DNA of 64,000 nucleotides from Streptomyces hygroscopicus (GCA_002021875.1 CP018627.1:1674001-1738000); one strand, 5' to 3'; positions 8,779-17,333 are shown, counted from the first letter of the stretch. Program-made: numbers and translations. The notes: generated by a model from the sequence alone, not told the origin.

Positions 8779-8793
8779 TGATAATCATTTCCA
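8779..8793 (-). promoter_or_regulatory. Zur-like (Fur-family) box upstream of the receptor gene
   Basis: TGATAATCATTTCCA matches the actinobacterial Zur box (TGAAAATCATTTTCA form) at 13 of 15 positions and is nearly palindromic. It lies between the GNAT stop and the receptor start, 52 nt upstream, where a repressor would cover the promoter. It is an AT-rich island in very GC-rich DNA. An iron Fur-type site cannot be excluded by eye, but the match to the DmdR1/IdeR iron box is poor. Confidence 0.55.
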
Positions 8794-8798
8794 TCAAC

Positions 8799-9344
8799 TC
8801 ATGGCATCCCCGGCCCCATGGGGACCTCGAAATGGACGATGCCCTGGCCGCCCCCGGGCGCCTCCCGCTCATCGCAGACGACCTTCCCCAGGGACCGCCA
8901 GAACGGCTCGGCGCCCGCCACCCCCGGATCGGTGTGCAGATAGACCGCGCGATAGCCGCCGTCCGCCACGGCGAAGTCCAGCAGCGCACGCACCAGCCGC
9001 CGGGCCAGCCCATTGCGCCGATGCTCGGATCGCACATAGACCCGGCGCAACTGGGCGGTCTCCCCCGACGGGTACCGCGCGGCCAGCCACGACGGGTTGG
9101 GCGGATGGGCCGGGCCCCGGGAGTCGAGCGCGGCGGTCGCCACGACCGCCCCGTCGCTCTCGTCCACCGCCACCAGCAGCGTGTGGCGCGCACCGTCCAG
9201 ATACGCGGCGGCGGGATCGATGATGTCGGCGTGCCAGCGAGGCACATAGCCGGTTCCGAAGTCGCGGTAGACGGTGTCGAGCATCACGCTGCGGACGGCG
9301 TCGAGGTCATCGGGGGTCGCGGTTCTGATGCGATAGCTGAGCAC
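8799..9344 (-). CDS. GNAT family N-acetyltransferase
   Basis: A 181-residue GNAT acetyltransferase that moves an acetyl group from acetyl-CoA to an unknown amine. The N-terminal pattern IRTATPDDLDAVRSVM and the acetyl-CoA-binding segment QLRRVYVRSEHRRNGLARRLV (R/QxxGxA type loop, about residues 105-122) are diagnostic. The start is GTG 9344, where homology begins; the frame stays open far upstream but only over antisense sequence. It is divergent from the NTPase-TPR gene. It may be co-transcribed with the receptor-permease genes below it, but the Zur-like box in between suggests they have their own promoter. Confidence 0.85.
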   Translation of the reverse strand: MLSYRIRTATPDDLDAVRSVMLDTVYRDFGTGYVPRWHADIIDPAAAYLDGARHTLLVAVDESDGAVVATAALDSRGPAHPPNPSWLAARYPSGETAQLRRVYVRSEHRRNGLARRLVRALLDFAVADGGYRAVYLHTDPGVAGAEPFWRSLGKVVCDEREAPGGGQGIVHFEVPMGPGMP

Positions 9345-9417
9345 CTGCGCATCGTACGCAATAAGCCTACGCGCTGATCGTACTGGCAGACTGGTCCGGG
9401 ACCGGAGGAGGGGGCCG

Positions 9418-11832
9418 ATGGGGCGGGGACGGCCGTCGATGCAGGAGCTGATCCAGCGGCGCAGGAACGCCGGATTCGTGGGGCGGCACCGGGAACTGGA
9501 CGCGTTCCGGGACAACTTCGGGCTGCCGCCGGAGGACGGGCGGCATCGCTTCGTCTTCCATGTGCACGGCCACGCGGGCGTGGGCAAGACCTGGCTGATG
9601 CGCCGGCTGGAACAGACCGCCCGCCAGGAGTACGGCGCGCTCACCGCCCGCGTCGACGAGGCGGCGGGCTCCGTCCCCGAGGCGATGGCCGCGATCAGCG
9701 AGCAATTCGCCCGCCAGGGGCGAGAGTTCACGGCGTTCGACCGGCGGCTCGCCACGTATCGGCAGCGCCGCCATGAGGCGGAGTCGGTACCGGCGGAGGG
9801 CGAGCGGACCGGGCCCAGCACCGGCAGCATGGTCGCCGCGCGAGCCGGGCTCACCGGCCTCGGCCTGGTGCCGGGGGTCGGGGCACTGGCGGGCGCCGTC
9901 GACCCGGTGCCGCTCGCCGAGGGCACCGACCGGCTGCGCGCGGCACTCAGCTCGCGGTTCCGCGACCACAAGGACGTCCAGCTCGTGCTGGACCCGGTGG
10001 AGACGCTGACCCCGCTGCTGGTCAGGGAGTTGTCGGAGGCGGCAGCGGCGGTGCCGTGGCTGGTGCTGCTCTTCGACACCTACGAGCGCCTCGGCCCGCT
10101 GCTCGACCCCTGGCTGCGCACCCTGCTGACCAGCGAACGCCTTGGCACCCTCCCCGCCAACACCGTGCTGGTGCTGGCCGGGCAGACCCGCCCGGACCCC
10201 GGCTGCTGGGGCGACCTGGCCGATGTGGTCGCGGAGCTGCCGCTGGAGCCGTTCACCGACGCGGAGGCCCGGCAACTGCTCACCGCCAAGGGGATCACCG
10301 ATGAGCCGGTGGTGCGGGAGGTGCTGCGGCTCTCCGGCCGGCTGCCGGTGCTGGTGTCCACCCTCGCCGAGAACCCCGGAACCAGCGGCGACCTGGACGA
10401 CCCCAGCGCCACCGCCGTCGACCGGTTCCTGAAATGGGAGCGCGATCCGGTGCGCCGCTCCGCCGCCCTGGCGGGCGCGCTGCCCCGGCGGCTGAACGAG
10501 GACGTCTTCAGGGCGGCGGTGGACGAGGACGGGGCCGAGCTGTTCGGCTGGCTGCGGTCGCTGCCCTTCATCGGCGACCGTAACGGGGCGGCCCGCTACC
10601 ACGATGTGGTCCGCGCCCCGATGCTGCGGCTTCAGTGGAGCACCTCACCGCAGCGGTGGAGCGCGGCCCACACCCGGCTGGCGGAGACCTTCGCCGGGTG
10701 GCGCGAGTCGGCCGCCGGGGGGCTCGACGCGCGCGACGGGTGGCGGCTGGACGCCTGGAGCGGACCGCGTCTGGAGGAGTGGTACCACCTGCTGTGCGCA
10801 CGGCCGTCGGCGGCGCTGCCCGGGGCGCTGCGGGACGGGATCGACGCCTGCGACGCGGGTCCGGCGGTGGCCCGGCGCTGGGCGTCCACCCTGGTCGAGG
10901 CGGGCGAGGACGCCGACTCGGACGCGGTGCGCACCTGGGGGCGGCGCCTGGTGGAGGCGCTGGCGGACGAACGGCGGCGCGGTATCGAGGCGCTGGGGCT
11001 GCTGCTGGCACGGGCCGGGCTGGACGCCGCCGACCGGGTCGCGGCACTCGTCGTACGGGGGTGGCACCGCCGGTCGGTCGAGGAGTACGACGCGGCGCTG
11101 GAGGACTTCCGCCGGGCGATCGAGCTGGACCCCGGGAACGTACGCGCGCACTTCGGGCGTGCCGTGGTCCACCGGGCGACCGGGGACTTCACCGCGGCGA
11201 TGGACGCGTTGGACGGCGTGGGGGCGCTGGAGCCGGACTCGACCTGGGTTCAGCGGGAGCGCGGGGAGACCTGCCGCCGGGCGGGCCGGTACGAGGAGGC
11301 GCTGGTCCTGCTCGACCCGGTGGTCGAGGCCGATCCGGCGGACCATGTGGCCCTGGGCAGCCGCGGCCAGACCATGATGGCGCTCGGCCGGATCCAGGAG
11401 GCCCTGGCGGACTTCGACCGGGCCATCGAGCGGCACGGCGACTACACCTGGGCGCTGGTCCGGCGGGCCCGTGTCCGCAGCACCCTGGGGGACGCGGCGG
11501 GCGCGCTGGAGGACCTGGACCGGGCGGAGGCGCTGGAGCCGGGCGTCCCGGGAACGCTGGGCGAGCGCGGCGATGTCCACCGCTTCGCGGGCCGCTACGA
11601 GGAGGCCATCGCGGCGTACGACCGGGCGCTGGCCCTCGACCCGGGCTACGCCTGGGCCCTGGGGAGCCGCGCGATGGCCAACGAGGCCCTGGGCAGACGC
11701 GCGGAGGCGCTGGCGGACCTGGACCGGGCGGTGGAACTGAATCCCGGCTACGCCTGGGCCGTGGCGCAGCGCGAGCGTTTGCTGCTCGGCGGGGATTCAC
11801 CGGAGGGCGGACGGAACGACGGACCGGTGTGA
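9418..11832 (+). CDS. P-loop NTPase with C-terminal TPR array
   Basis: An 804-residue protein. The N-terminal ATPase has a Walker A (GHAGVGKTW, residues 51-59, Lys57) and a probable Walker B (WLVLLFDTYE, about 205-215), as in AAA/STAND-type proteins. A helical region follows. From about residue 545 to the end there are five to six TPR units, seen from recurring patterns such as ALEDFRRAIELDPGNVRAHFGRA and AIAAYDRALALDPGYAWALGSRA. STAND NTPases with repeat sensors act as ligand-triggered switches in signalling or defence, but no effector domain or partner gene is visible. ATG 9418 follows GGAGGAGGGGG. It appears monocistronic. Confidence 0.85.
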   Translation: MGRGRPSMQELIQRRRNAGFVGRHRELDAFRDNFGLPPEDGRHRFVFHVHGHAGVGKTWLMRRLEQTARQEYGALTARVDEAAGSVPEAMAAISEQFARQGREFTAFDRRLATYRQRRHEAESVPAEGERTGPSTGSMVAARAGLTGLGLVPGVGALAGAVDPVPLAEGTDRLRAALSSRFRDHKDVQLVLDPVETLTPLLVRELSEAAAAVPWLVLLFDTYERLGPLLDPWLRTLLTSERLGTLPANTVLVLAGQTRPDPGCWGDLADVVAELPLEPFTDAEARQLLTAKGITDEPVVREVLRLSGRLPVLVSTLAENPGTSGDLDDPSATAVDRFLKWERDPVRRSAALAGALPRRLNEDVFRAAVDEDGAELFGWLRSLPFIGDRNGAARYHDVVRAPMLRLQWSTSPQRWSAAHTRLAETFAGWRESAAGGLDARDGWRLDAWSGPRLEEWYHLLCARPSAALPGALRDGIDACDAGPAVARRWASTLVEAGEDADSDAVRTWGRRLVEALADERRRGIEALGLLLARAGLDAADRVAALVVRGWHRRSVEEYDAALEDFRRAIELDPGNVRAHFGRAVVHRATGDFTAAMDALDGVGALEPDSTWVQRERGETCRRAGRYEEALVLLDPVVEADPADHVALGSRGQTMMALGRIQEALADFDRAIERHGDYTWALVRRARVRSTLGDAAGALEDLDRAEALEPGVPGTLGERGDVHRFAGRYEEAIAAYDRALALDPGYAWALGSRAMANEALGRRAEALADLDRAVELNPGYAWAVAQRERLLLGGDSPEGGRNDGPV

Positions 11833-11876
11833 CCTCCCGGCACCCGTGCTTCCGGCTCCTCTCTCTCCGCGGCCGG

Positions 11877-12260
11877 TCACCGGCCCTGTCGTGACACGCC
11901 CCGGGTGATGCGGGACGACACGGCGTGGCGTACTGCGCGCAGCACGGCACGGCAGCGCGACAGATACCGGGCCGGGCGGGACCGGCGGACCGGGCGCGCT
12001 GTGGCCGATGGAGCCGGTACGGCCGACGGGGCCGGTACGGAGGTCGGAGCCGGTGCGGAGGTCGGAGCCGGTACGGAGGTCGGAGCCGGTACGGCCTCGG
12101 CTACGGACACGTCCTGAGCGGTGGCGTCCACCGGATCGGGAGCGGCCGGATCGGCCGGGGGCGGCGACGGATCGGTGGTCCTGGCCTGCGGGGTGACGGG
12201 GCGCCGGGTGGCTTCTGCGCGCATCATCGCGCGCATGGCGGCATAGACATCGATGGGCAT
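11877..12260 (-). CDS. Small proline/alanine/threonine-rich hypothetical protein
   Basis: A 127-residue protein with a conserved-looking head (MPIDVYAAMRAMMRAEATRR), a low-complexity middle containing PAPTSV/PAPTSA repeats encoded by an 18-bp tandem repeat (about 12010-12110), and a basic tail. No domain is recognised. CAGGAG stands 7 nt before the ATG, which supports real translation. It lies downstream of another small hypothetical gene on the same strand and may share its promoter. Confidence 0.6.
   Translation of the reverse strand: MPIDVYAAMRAMMRAEATRRPVTPQARTTDPSPPPADPAAPDPVDATAQDVSVAEAVPAPTSVPAPTSAPAPTSVPAPSAVPAPSATARPVRRSRPARYLSRCRAVLRAVRHAVSSRITRGVSRQGR
12010..12110. repeat. 18-bp tandem repeat within the small hypothetical gene
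   Basis: Repeated units built on GCCGGTACGGAGGTCGGA occur four to five times with drift, encoding the PAPTSV hexapeptide on the minus strand. The length is a multiple of 3, so copy-number change would keep the frame. Confidence 0.75.
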
Positions 12261-12371
12261 GCGGATACTCCTGCGGTCTCGGACGTCCGATGGCTGAGCG
12301 GGCAGGGCACACCGCGTCCGGGATCCGCGCGGCAGCCGCGGAATCGGGATGACGGACGTGCCCGGGCCCGG

Positions 12372-12938
12372 TCAGCAGCGCAGGACGACGGACCGTGAGG
12401 AGAGCCGATCGGCCGGGATGTCGCCACCGGCGGCGAACGGGGCGACGCCCGGCGCGGGGTCGGCGGGGCGACCGCGGACCGCGACGAGCACGAGGGGGCC
12501 GAGGGACGTGGAGAGGGATCGATGGGCGCCGAACGAGGCGCCGTGGACCACCCGCCCGGCATGCCGCGCCGGATGCCCGGCACCGTCCCGGGCGAAGAGC
12601 TTGGCCGACGCCGAAGCGGGGGAGCGCTCGTCCTCGGTCTCCGGCGCCACCGGAACAGGCGCTGGGACGACGGGAGCACCCACGGGGGCGGACGCGGCGA
12701 GGCCCAGGGCCGGGGCGGGGGCACCGGCGTCACCGGGCGTGGACGTGGCCGGGACCAGGGCCGTGGCCGGGCTCGGAGGCCCGGCCGCGCACTGGTCCGG
12801 CCCGGTGGACGGCGAGTCGCGGACGACCCCCAGAGCCAGCACGGCATGCAGCAGCGTGACCGCCAGCAGCAGAAGGACGGCGGCCGTGCACGGGCCGCCG
12901 CACACCGCGGGGCGGTTCGTGTCGCGGCCGTGCACCAT
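12372..12938 (-). CDS. Hypothetical single-pass membrane/exported protein
   Basis: A 188-residue protein with one N-terminal hydrophobic helix (about residues 18-42) and an outward-facing Ala/Pro/Val-rich linker. A C-terminal region is rich in His and Arg. A Cys pair near the helix start (VCGGPC) and another Cys after it are visible. No catalytic motif is seen. GGGAGG stands about 6 nt before the ATG. The architecture recalls short Streptomyces membrane proteins of unknown function (for example DUF6153-like ones), but that match is not certain. An AT-rich palindrome lies about 70 nt upstream. Confidence 0.6.
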   Translation of the reverse strand: MVHGRDTNRPAVCGGPCTAAVLLLLAVTLLHAVLALGVVRDSPSTGPDQCAAGPPSPATALVPATSTPGDAGAPAPALGLAASAPVGAPVVPAPVPVAPETEDERSPASASAKLFARDGAGHPARHAGRVVHGASFGAHRSLSTSLGPLVLVAVRGRPADPAPGVAPFAAGGDIPADRLSSRSVVLRC

Positions 12939-13007
12939 GCGGCCTCCCTCGCCGATCCCCCTCCAGGGAACCCCGCACAGCGGAAGACGGCACTCCGATT
13001 ACCGGGA

Positions 13008-13021
13008 AAAGTCTATACTTT
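13008..13021. promoter_or_regulatory. AT-rich palindrome, probable promoter/operator
   Basis: AAAGTCTATACTTT has perfect 5-bp arms and contains -10-like hexamers on both strands (TATACT on plus, TATAGA on minus). It lies 70 nt upstream of the minus-strand membrane protein gene ending at 12372. The only other gene nearby, the YjbR-like one, points toward it. Confidence 0.35.
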
Positions 13022-13093
13022 CACCCGTGTCGGTTATCTCCTCGAACACACATATCGTCGCATTTCGAGGAATCACCGGCCGCCGTGGTGTGA

Positions 13094-13420
13094 TCATTCG
13101 AGCAGCGTGGCCGGTGCGGCCTGCCGCCAGGAGTCCAGCAGGATGTCCCGCAGCTCATCGACGTCCTCCAGCGCGGCGAGCCGCACCCGCACCCAGGCCG
13201 AACTCGCCTCATGGGCGGCGACCCAGAACTTCTCCGGCTCCGCCAGCACCAACTCCTTCCGCTCCTCCTTGGGACATCTGACGGCCATCGAGGTCTCGTC
13301 CTCGGGCAAGGTGGCGAACATCTTCCCGGCGACCCGGAAGGTGGGCATCGACCAGGCGATCTTCTCTGTGGTCTCCGGCAGCGACAGGGCGACGGCACGG
13401 ACATCGTCGGAGGTGGTCAT
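13094..13420 (-). CDS. MmcQ/YjbR family DNA-binding-like protein
   Basis: A 108-residue member of the YjbR/MmcQ (CyaY-like fold) family. It starts with the typical SLPETTEKIAWSMPTFRVAGKMFATL pattern and ends with the two helices of the family (WVRVRLAALEDVDELRDILLDSWRQAAP). A role in DNA binding has been proposed for the family but is poorly established. ATG 13420 is preferred to a GTG/ATG 18 nt upstream because homology begins at MTTSDDV. It is head-to-head with the PhzF-family gene, only about 50 bp away. Confidence 0.82.
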   Translation of the reverse strand: MTTSDDVRAVALSLPETTEKIAWSMPTFRVAGKMFATLPEDETSMAVRCPKEERKELVLAEPEKFWVAAHEASSAWVRVRLAALEDVDELRDILLDSWRQAAPATLLE

Positions 13421-13473
13421 GGCCCGACCGTAGAACACCCCACCGACAAGCGTGCCCGTGCTTGAATGCCCAG

Positions 13474-14133
13474 GTGACGGATCTGGACGTGCTCAAGGTG
13501 TTCTGCGGGCCCTACGGCCGCGGTGGCAATGAACTCGGCGTGGTGCGGGACGGCGCCGCCGTGGTCGGCGAGGCGGAGCGGCAGCGGGTCGCCGCCCGGC
13601 TGGGGTTCAGCGAGACCGTGTTCGTGGACGACCCGGAGCGCGGCGTCGTCGACATCTACACCCCGAGCGTCCGGCTGCCCTTCGCGGGCCATCCGCTGGT
13701 GGGCACCGCCTGGCTGCTGGACCTGCCCGAGCTGCTGCCGCCCGCCGGTGAGGTCCCCACGCGCCAGGACGGCGAGTTCACCTGGATCACCGGCCGGCCC
13801 GCGTGGGCGGCCGGGCGGCGCACCCAGCGGTACGCCTCCCCGGAGGAGGTCGAGGCGCTGCCCACCCCTCCCGAGGGCGAAGGCTGGCTCTACGCCTGGG
13901 CGTGGCAGGACGAGGCGGCGGGCCGGGTGCGGGCGCGCGCGTTTCCCCGCCGCGGTGACGGGATCGTCGAGGACGAGGCCACCGGCGCCGCCGCCCTGAT
14001 TCTCTCGGGCGAGCTGGGCCGTGCCCTCAACATCACCCAGGGCGTGGGGTCGCAGATCCTGACCGGCCCCCTGCCGGACGGCTCCATCGAGATCGGTGGC
14101 CGGGTCGAGCTCGCCGAGGTCCGCTCGCTGTAG
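13474..14133 (+). CDS. PhzF family epimerase/isomerase-like protein
   Basis: A 219-residue protein of the PhzF/diaminopimelate-epimerase fold. N-terminal DVLKVFCGPYGRGGNELGVV matches the family (usually GNPLAVV), with the catalytic-type Glu in GFSETVFVDD. The second half has VEDEATGAAALILSGELG, equivalent to the conserved GEDPATGSA segment. It is shorter than typical PhzF proteins (260-300 residues). GTG 13474 was chosen as start; a TTG four codons upstream is possible. The substrate is unknown. A strong hairpin follows it. Confidence 0.82.
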   Translation: MTDLDVLKVFCGPYGRGGNELGVVRDGAAVVGEAERQRVAARLGFSETVFVDDPERGVVDIYTPSVRLPFAGHPLVGTAWLLDLPELLPPAGEVPTRQDGEFTWITGRPAWAAGRRTQRYASPEEVEALPTPPEGEGWLYAWAWQDEAAGRVRARAFPRRGDGIVEDEATGAAALILSGELGRALNITQGVGSQILTGPLPDGSIEIGGRVELAEVRSL

Positions 14134-14168
14134 GCCCCTCGCGGAGACGTGCCGGCCCGGCGGCCGTC

Positions 14169-14211
14169 CTGACCACGACGGCCCGGCGGAGGTCCGGGCC
14201 GTCGTGGTCAG
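14169..14211. terminator. Strong bidirectional hairpin terminator
   Basis: A perfect 18-bp stem (CTGACCACGACGGCCCGG at 14169-14186 with its complement at 14194-14211) and a 7-nt loop lie between the convergent PhzF and psuG genes. The psuG stop codon is inside the right arm. Confidence 0.85.
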
Positions 14212-15131
14212 TCCGTACGGGCGTAGTGGATCGCGATCCGCGCCCCGAGGCGCGCGTTGTTCTTGACGAGCGCGATATTGGTCCGCAGGCTCTCCCCCTT
14301 GGTCAACTCGACGATCCGGCCCAGCAGATACGGGGTCGCGTCCTTGCCGCCGATTCCCGCCTCCGCCATCTCGGCGAGGGCCTGCTCGATGATGCCGTCG
14401 ATCCGCTCGGCGGGGATCTCCTCGGCCTCGGGCACCGGATTGGCGATGCTCAGCCCCGCCGTCATGCCCAGCTCCCACTGGGCGCGCATGGTGGCCGCGA
14501 TCTCCTCGGGCGAGTCGACGCGCAGCGGAGAGCGGAAGCCGCTCACCCGCGAGTAGAAGGCGGGGAAGTCGTCGGTGCCGTAGGTGAGCACCGGAACGCC
14601 CAGGGTCTCCAGCTTCTCCAGGGTCAGTCCGATGTCGAGGATGCTCTTGACCCCGGCGCTGATGACGGCCACCGGGGTGGTGGCGAGTTCGGTGAGATCC
14701 GCGCTGATGTCGAAGGAGTGCTCCGCTCCCCGGTGCACGCCGCCGATGCCACCGGTGACGAAGACCCGGATCCCGGCGAGCGCGGCGAGCCGCATCGTGG
14801 ACGCCACGGTGGTGGCGCCGTGGCCGCCGCGCGCGATGACATGGGCGAGATCGCGCACGCTGACCTTGCCGACGTCGGGGCTGGTGGCGAGCAGTTCGAG
14901 AGCGGCCCGGTCCAGACCGGCACGTGGCGTGCCGTGGAGGACGGCGATGGTGGCGGGGACCGCCCCCTCGGCGCGGATGATCTCCTCGACCTCGGTGGCC
15001 ATCTCGACGTTCTGCGGATACGGCATGCCGTGGCTGATGATCGTGGACTCCAGCGCGACCACGGGACGGCCGTCGCGCAGGGCCTCCGCGACCTCCTCGG
15101 TGAGGGTCAGCCGGGGGTGGGGCGTGGTCAT
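14208..15131 (-). CDS. psuG: Pseudouridine-5'-phosphate glycosidase
   Basis: A 307-residue enzyme that splits pseudouridine 5'-phosphate into uracil and ribose 5-phosphate, the second step of pseudouridine breakdown. It is recognised by the near-invariant ALESTIISHGMPYPQNV start, GGIGGVHRGAEHSFDISADL in the middle, the Lys-containing SAGVKSILDIG, and KDATPYLLGRIVELTKG near the end. Length is normal. Its ATG overlaps the stop of the upstream kinase by 4 nt (ATGA), so the two are translationally coupled. Cytoplasmic. Confidence 0.96.
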   Translation of the reverse strand: MTTPHPRLTLTEEVAEALRDGRPVVALESTIISHGMPYPQNVEMATEVEEIIRAEGAVPATIAVLHGTPRAGLDRAALELLATSPDVGKVSVRDLAHVIARGGHGATTVASTMRLAALAGIRVFVTGGIGGVHRGAEHSFDISADLTELATTPVAVISAGVKSILDIGLTLEKLETLGVPVLTYGTDDFPAFYSRVSGFRSPLRVDSPEEIAATMRAQWELGMTAGLSIANPVPEAEEIPAERIDGIIEQALAEMAEAGIGGKDATPYLLGRIVELTKGESLRTNIALVKNNARLGARIAIHYARTD

Positions 15132-16264
15132 GTGGTCCTCCGCGGCGGTGCGTTGAGCGCGTCCTCGATCAGACGCGGGGTCAGGTCGGGTCGTACGGTG
15201 GCGGGGGTGGCCACGGTCAGCGCGGCGGCGGCGTGGCCGTAGCGGGCGGCGTCGACCGGGTCGGCGCCACCGAGCAGGGCGTGGGCGAACGCGCCGAGCA
15301 TCGCGTCGCCGGCCCCGGTGACGTCGTGCACCTCGGCCGGTGGCGCCTCCAGCGGCACCCGGCCCTCGTCGAGGGTGCTCAGCAGGGAGCCGCGCGCACC
15401 GAGCCGCACCCACACATGCCGCACGCCGCGCTCGTGGAGGACGGCCACGGCCCCGAGCAGTTCCGGATCCTCCGCGTCGGCGTCCCCGTCGAGGTCCCGG
15501 CCGGTGAGCGCGCCCAGCTCCGCCACGTTCGGCGTGACGGCGAAGACCGGCCGCCCGGTGGCGAACAGCGGGGCGAGCAGCGCCGCCTTGGGGACGCTCA
15601 CCGGGTCGATCAGCGTCTGGACGCCGGTGGCGGCGGCGATGTCCAGGACGTACGAGAGCACTCGTGGGGAGAGGTTCCCGTCCAGCACCAGCAGGCCGGC
15701 GTGACCGATGAGCTCACGCGCGGCGTGCAGATGCTCGGGGCTGAGAGCGTCGGTGGCGGCCATGTCGGCGATGGCCACGACCAGATCGCCGTCGGCGTCC
15801 AGCACCGCCGTATAGGTGCCGGTGGGGTGCGGGCCGCGGTGCACATGGTCGATGCGCACGCCCGCGGCCTGGGTCTCGGTCAACAGCCGCTCCCCCGCCG
15901 CGTCCTGACCCACCGCGGAGATGAGATGGGTGGGGGTGCCCAGCCGGGCGAGGTTCTCGGCGACATTGCGGGCTACCCCGCCGGGGCCGGTGTGGGACCG
16001 GCCCGGATTGCTGGTGCGGTACGCGACGGGTGCGAGGCTGCGCACCTTGATGTCCACGTTGGCCCCGCCGATGACCACCACCGCGTGCTCCTGACGCAGG
16101 ATGTAGCCGCGTCCCAGGATGGCGCCCTTCTTGCCCAGGTTGGAGAGATGGACGTTGACCGCGGCCCGGGTGGTCCCGAGGGCGTCGGCGATGGACTGGG
16201 CCCCGGCCAGCGGGTCCCGCCGCAGCAGCGCGAGAATCTCCCGTTCCCTGCGCGTCAGCATCAT
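15128..16264 (-). CDS. psuK: PfkB-family pseudouridine kinase with N-terminal winged helix
   Basis: A 378-residue protein. Residues 1-60 form a winged-helix DNA-binding domain (TRREREILALLRRDPLAGAQSIADALGTTRAAVNVHL). The rest is a PfkB sugar-kinase fold with the ADP/substrate motif GPGGVARNVAENLARLG and the C-terminal catalytic signature VHDVTGAGDAMLGAFAHALL. It phosphorylates pseudouridine to the 5'-phosphate used by PsuG, whose gene overlaps its stop. The DNA-binding head suggests it also regulates its own operon. ATG 16264 or 16261 may be used. A palindrome TAAAGGACCCTTA stands 11 nt upstream. Confidence 0.92.
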   Translation of the reverse strand: MMLTRREREILALLRRDPLAGAQSIADALGTTRAAVNVHLSNLGKKGAILGRGYILRQEHAVVVIGGANVDIKVRSLAPVAYRTSNPGRSHTGPGGVARNVAENLARLGTPTHLISAVGQDAAGERLLTETQAAGVRIDHVHRGPHPTGTYTAVLDADGDLVVAIADMAATDALSPEHLHAARELIGHAGLLVLDGNLSPRVLSYVLDIAAATGVQTLIDPVSVPKAALLAPLFATGRPVFAVTPNVAELGALTGRDLDGDADAEDPELLGAVAVLHERGVRHVWVRLGARGSLLSTLDEGRVPLEAPPAEVHDVTGAGDAMLGAFAHALLGGADPVDAARYGHAAAALTVATPATVRPDLTPRLIEDALNAPPRRTT

Positions 16265-16274
16265 GCTCAGCAGA

Positions 16275-16287
16275 GTAAAGGACCCTT
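16275..16287. promoter_or_regulatory. Palindrome TAAAGGACCCTTA before psuK
   Basis: An imperfect 13-nt palindrome immediately upstream of the kinase start, where it could be an operator for the kinase's own winged-helix domain. On the minus strand it also overlaps the expected ribosome-site region, so a leader-RNA effect is possible. Confidence 0.3.
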
Positions 16288-16430
16288 AGCTTGATAAACA
16301 GGCCACCGACACTCATGGGTTGGCCCAGGAGATCGTAAAAGAACGACGGATGACATCCTGGGAAGCCATGGCGCGCCGGACACTCTCGGCAGCGGCCCGG
16401 GAACCTGTCCGGTGACGAGGAAGAAGGCCG

Positions 16431-17333
16431 ATGAGACTCTGCTTTCTGGTGGAGGAGCGCTATCGCCATGACGGGATGCCCCGTGAGGTGATCCGTCAGC
16501 TCTCCGCCTGGGGCCACCAGGTGGACGTGGTCCGGCCGGGCACTTCCCTGCTGCGGATGTCCGATGCGGTGCGGGCGGGCAGCCATGACGCCTGGGTGCT
16601 CAAGACGGTGTCCGGGGGCCCCGGGCTGACGCTGCTGGAGGCCGCGTCGGCGGTCGGGCTGACCACCGTCAACGACGCCCGCGCCATCCGCGGCGTACGG
16701 GACAAGGCGCTGGCGGCCGCCATCGGGCGCGGCCGGGGGCTGCCGTTGCCGCCCACCTACGCGGCGGCCCGGCCCGAGGCGCTGGAGGAGATACCGGAGG
16801 CCGAGTTCCCGCTGGTGGTCAAGCCCGCGGACGGCAGCTCCGGGCGGGCCGTACGGCTGGTGCCGACACCGGACCGGCTGCGGGCGCTGCGCGCCGAACT
16901 GGCCGCGGAGGGCATGCTCATCGCCCAGCCCTACGTGCCGAATTCGGGCATCGACCTCAAGGTGTACTGCGTGGACGGGGAGTTGCACGCGACCGAGCGG
17001 AGCTCACCGCTCAGCCCCGACGGGGGCGCACGCGGCCGTCGGGTGCGGCTGTCCGCCGAAGTGGCGGCCATCGCCGCCGAGGTGGGTGCGGTCTACGGCC
17101 TCGATCTGTACGGGGTGGACGTGCTGCTGGGCCCGGACGGGCCGGTGGTCGTCGATGTGAACGACTTCCCCAGCTTCAAGGAGGTGCCGGACGCGGCGGC
17201 CCGGGTGGGGCGTGCGGTGCTGGAGTTGGCGCGCAGGGGCGGCGCCCGGTCCGGGGCGGCGCTCGTCGGTGCCCTCACCGAGCCGGTGCCGGCTCCGGAG
17301 CCGCTCCCGGCCGTGGCCACGGGCCGGATATGA
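16431..17333 (+). CDS. ATP-grasp ligase-like protein 1 (RimK-related)
   Basis: A 300-residue protein with ATP-grasp layout: an N-terminal Rossmann-like part (RLCFLVEERY), the ATP-binding strand FPLVVKPADGSSGRAV with its Lys (about residues 125-140), and the metal-binding end segment VVVDVNDFPSF (about 240-250). ATP-grasp enzymes join a carboxylate to an amine through an acyl-phosphate. It is followed 52 nt later by a second, related ATP-grasp gene, and the pair may work in sequence on one substrate. A GAGGAAGAAGG site precedes the ATG. The substrate is unknown. Confidence 0.82.
   Translation: MRLCFLVEERYRHDGMPREVIRQLSAWGHQVDVVRPGTSLLRMSDAVRAGSHDAWVLKTVSGGPGLTLLEAASAVGLTTVNDARAIRGVRDKALAAAIGRGRGLPLPPTYAAARPEALEEIPEAEFPLVVKPADGSSGRAVRLVPTPDRLRALRAELAAEGMLIAQPYVPNSGIDLKVYCVDGELHATERSSPLSPDGGARGRRVRLSAEVAAIAAEVGAVYGLDLYGVDVLLGPDGPVVVDVNDFPSFKEVPDAAARVGRAVLELARRGGARSGAALVGALTEPVPAPEPLPAVATGRI

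Noticed and set aside
4963..8781. A very long open frame (about 1270 codons) on the plus strand opposite the permease and receptor genes
   Set aside because: Its product is only Gly/Arg/Gln-rich low complexity with no domain; it is the mirror of two genes with clear lipobox and permease features. High GC content creates such frames.
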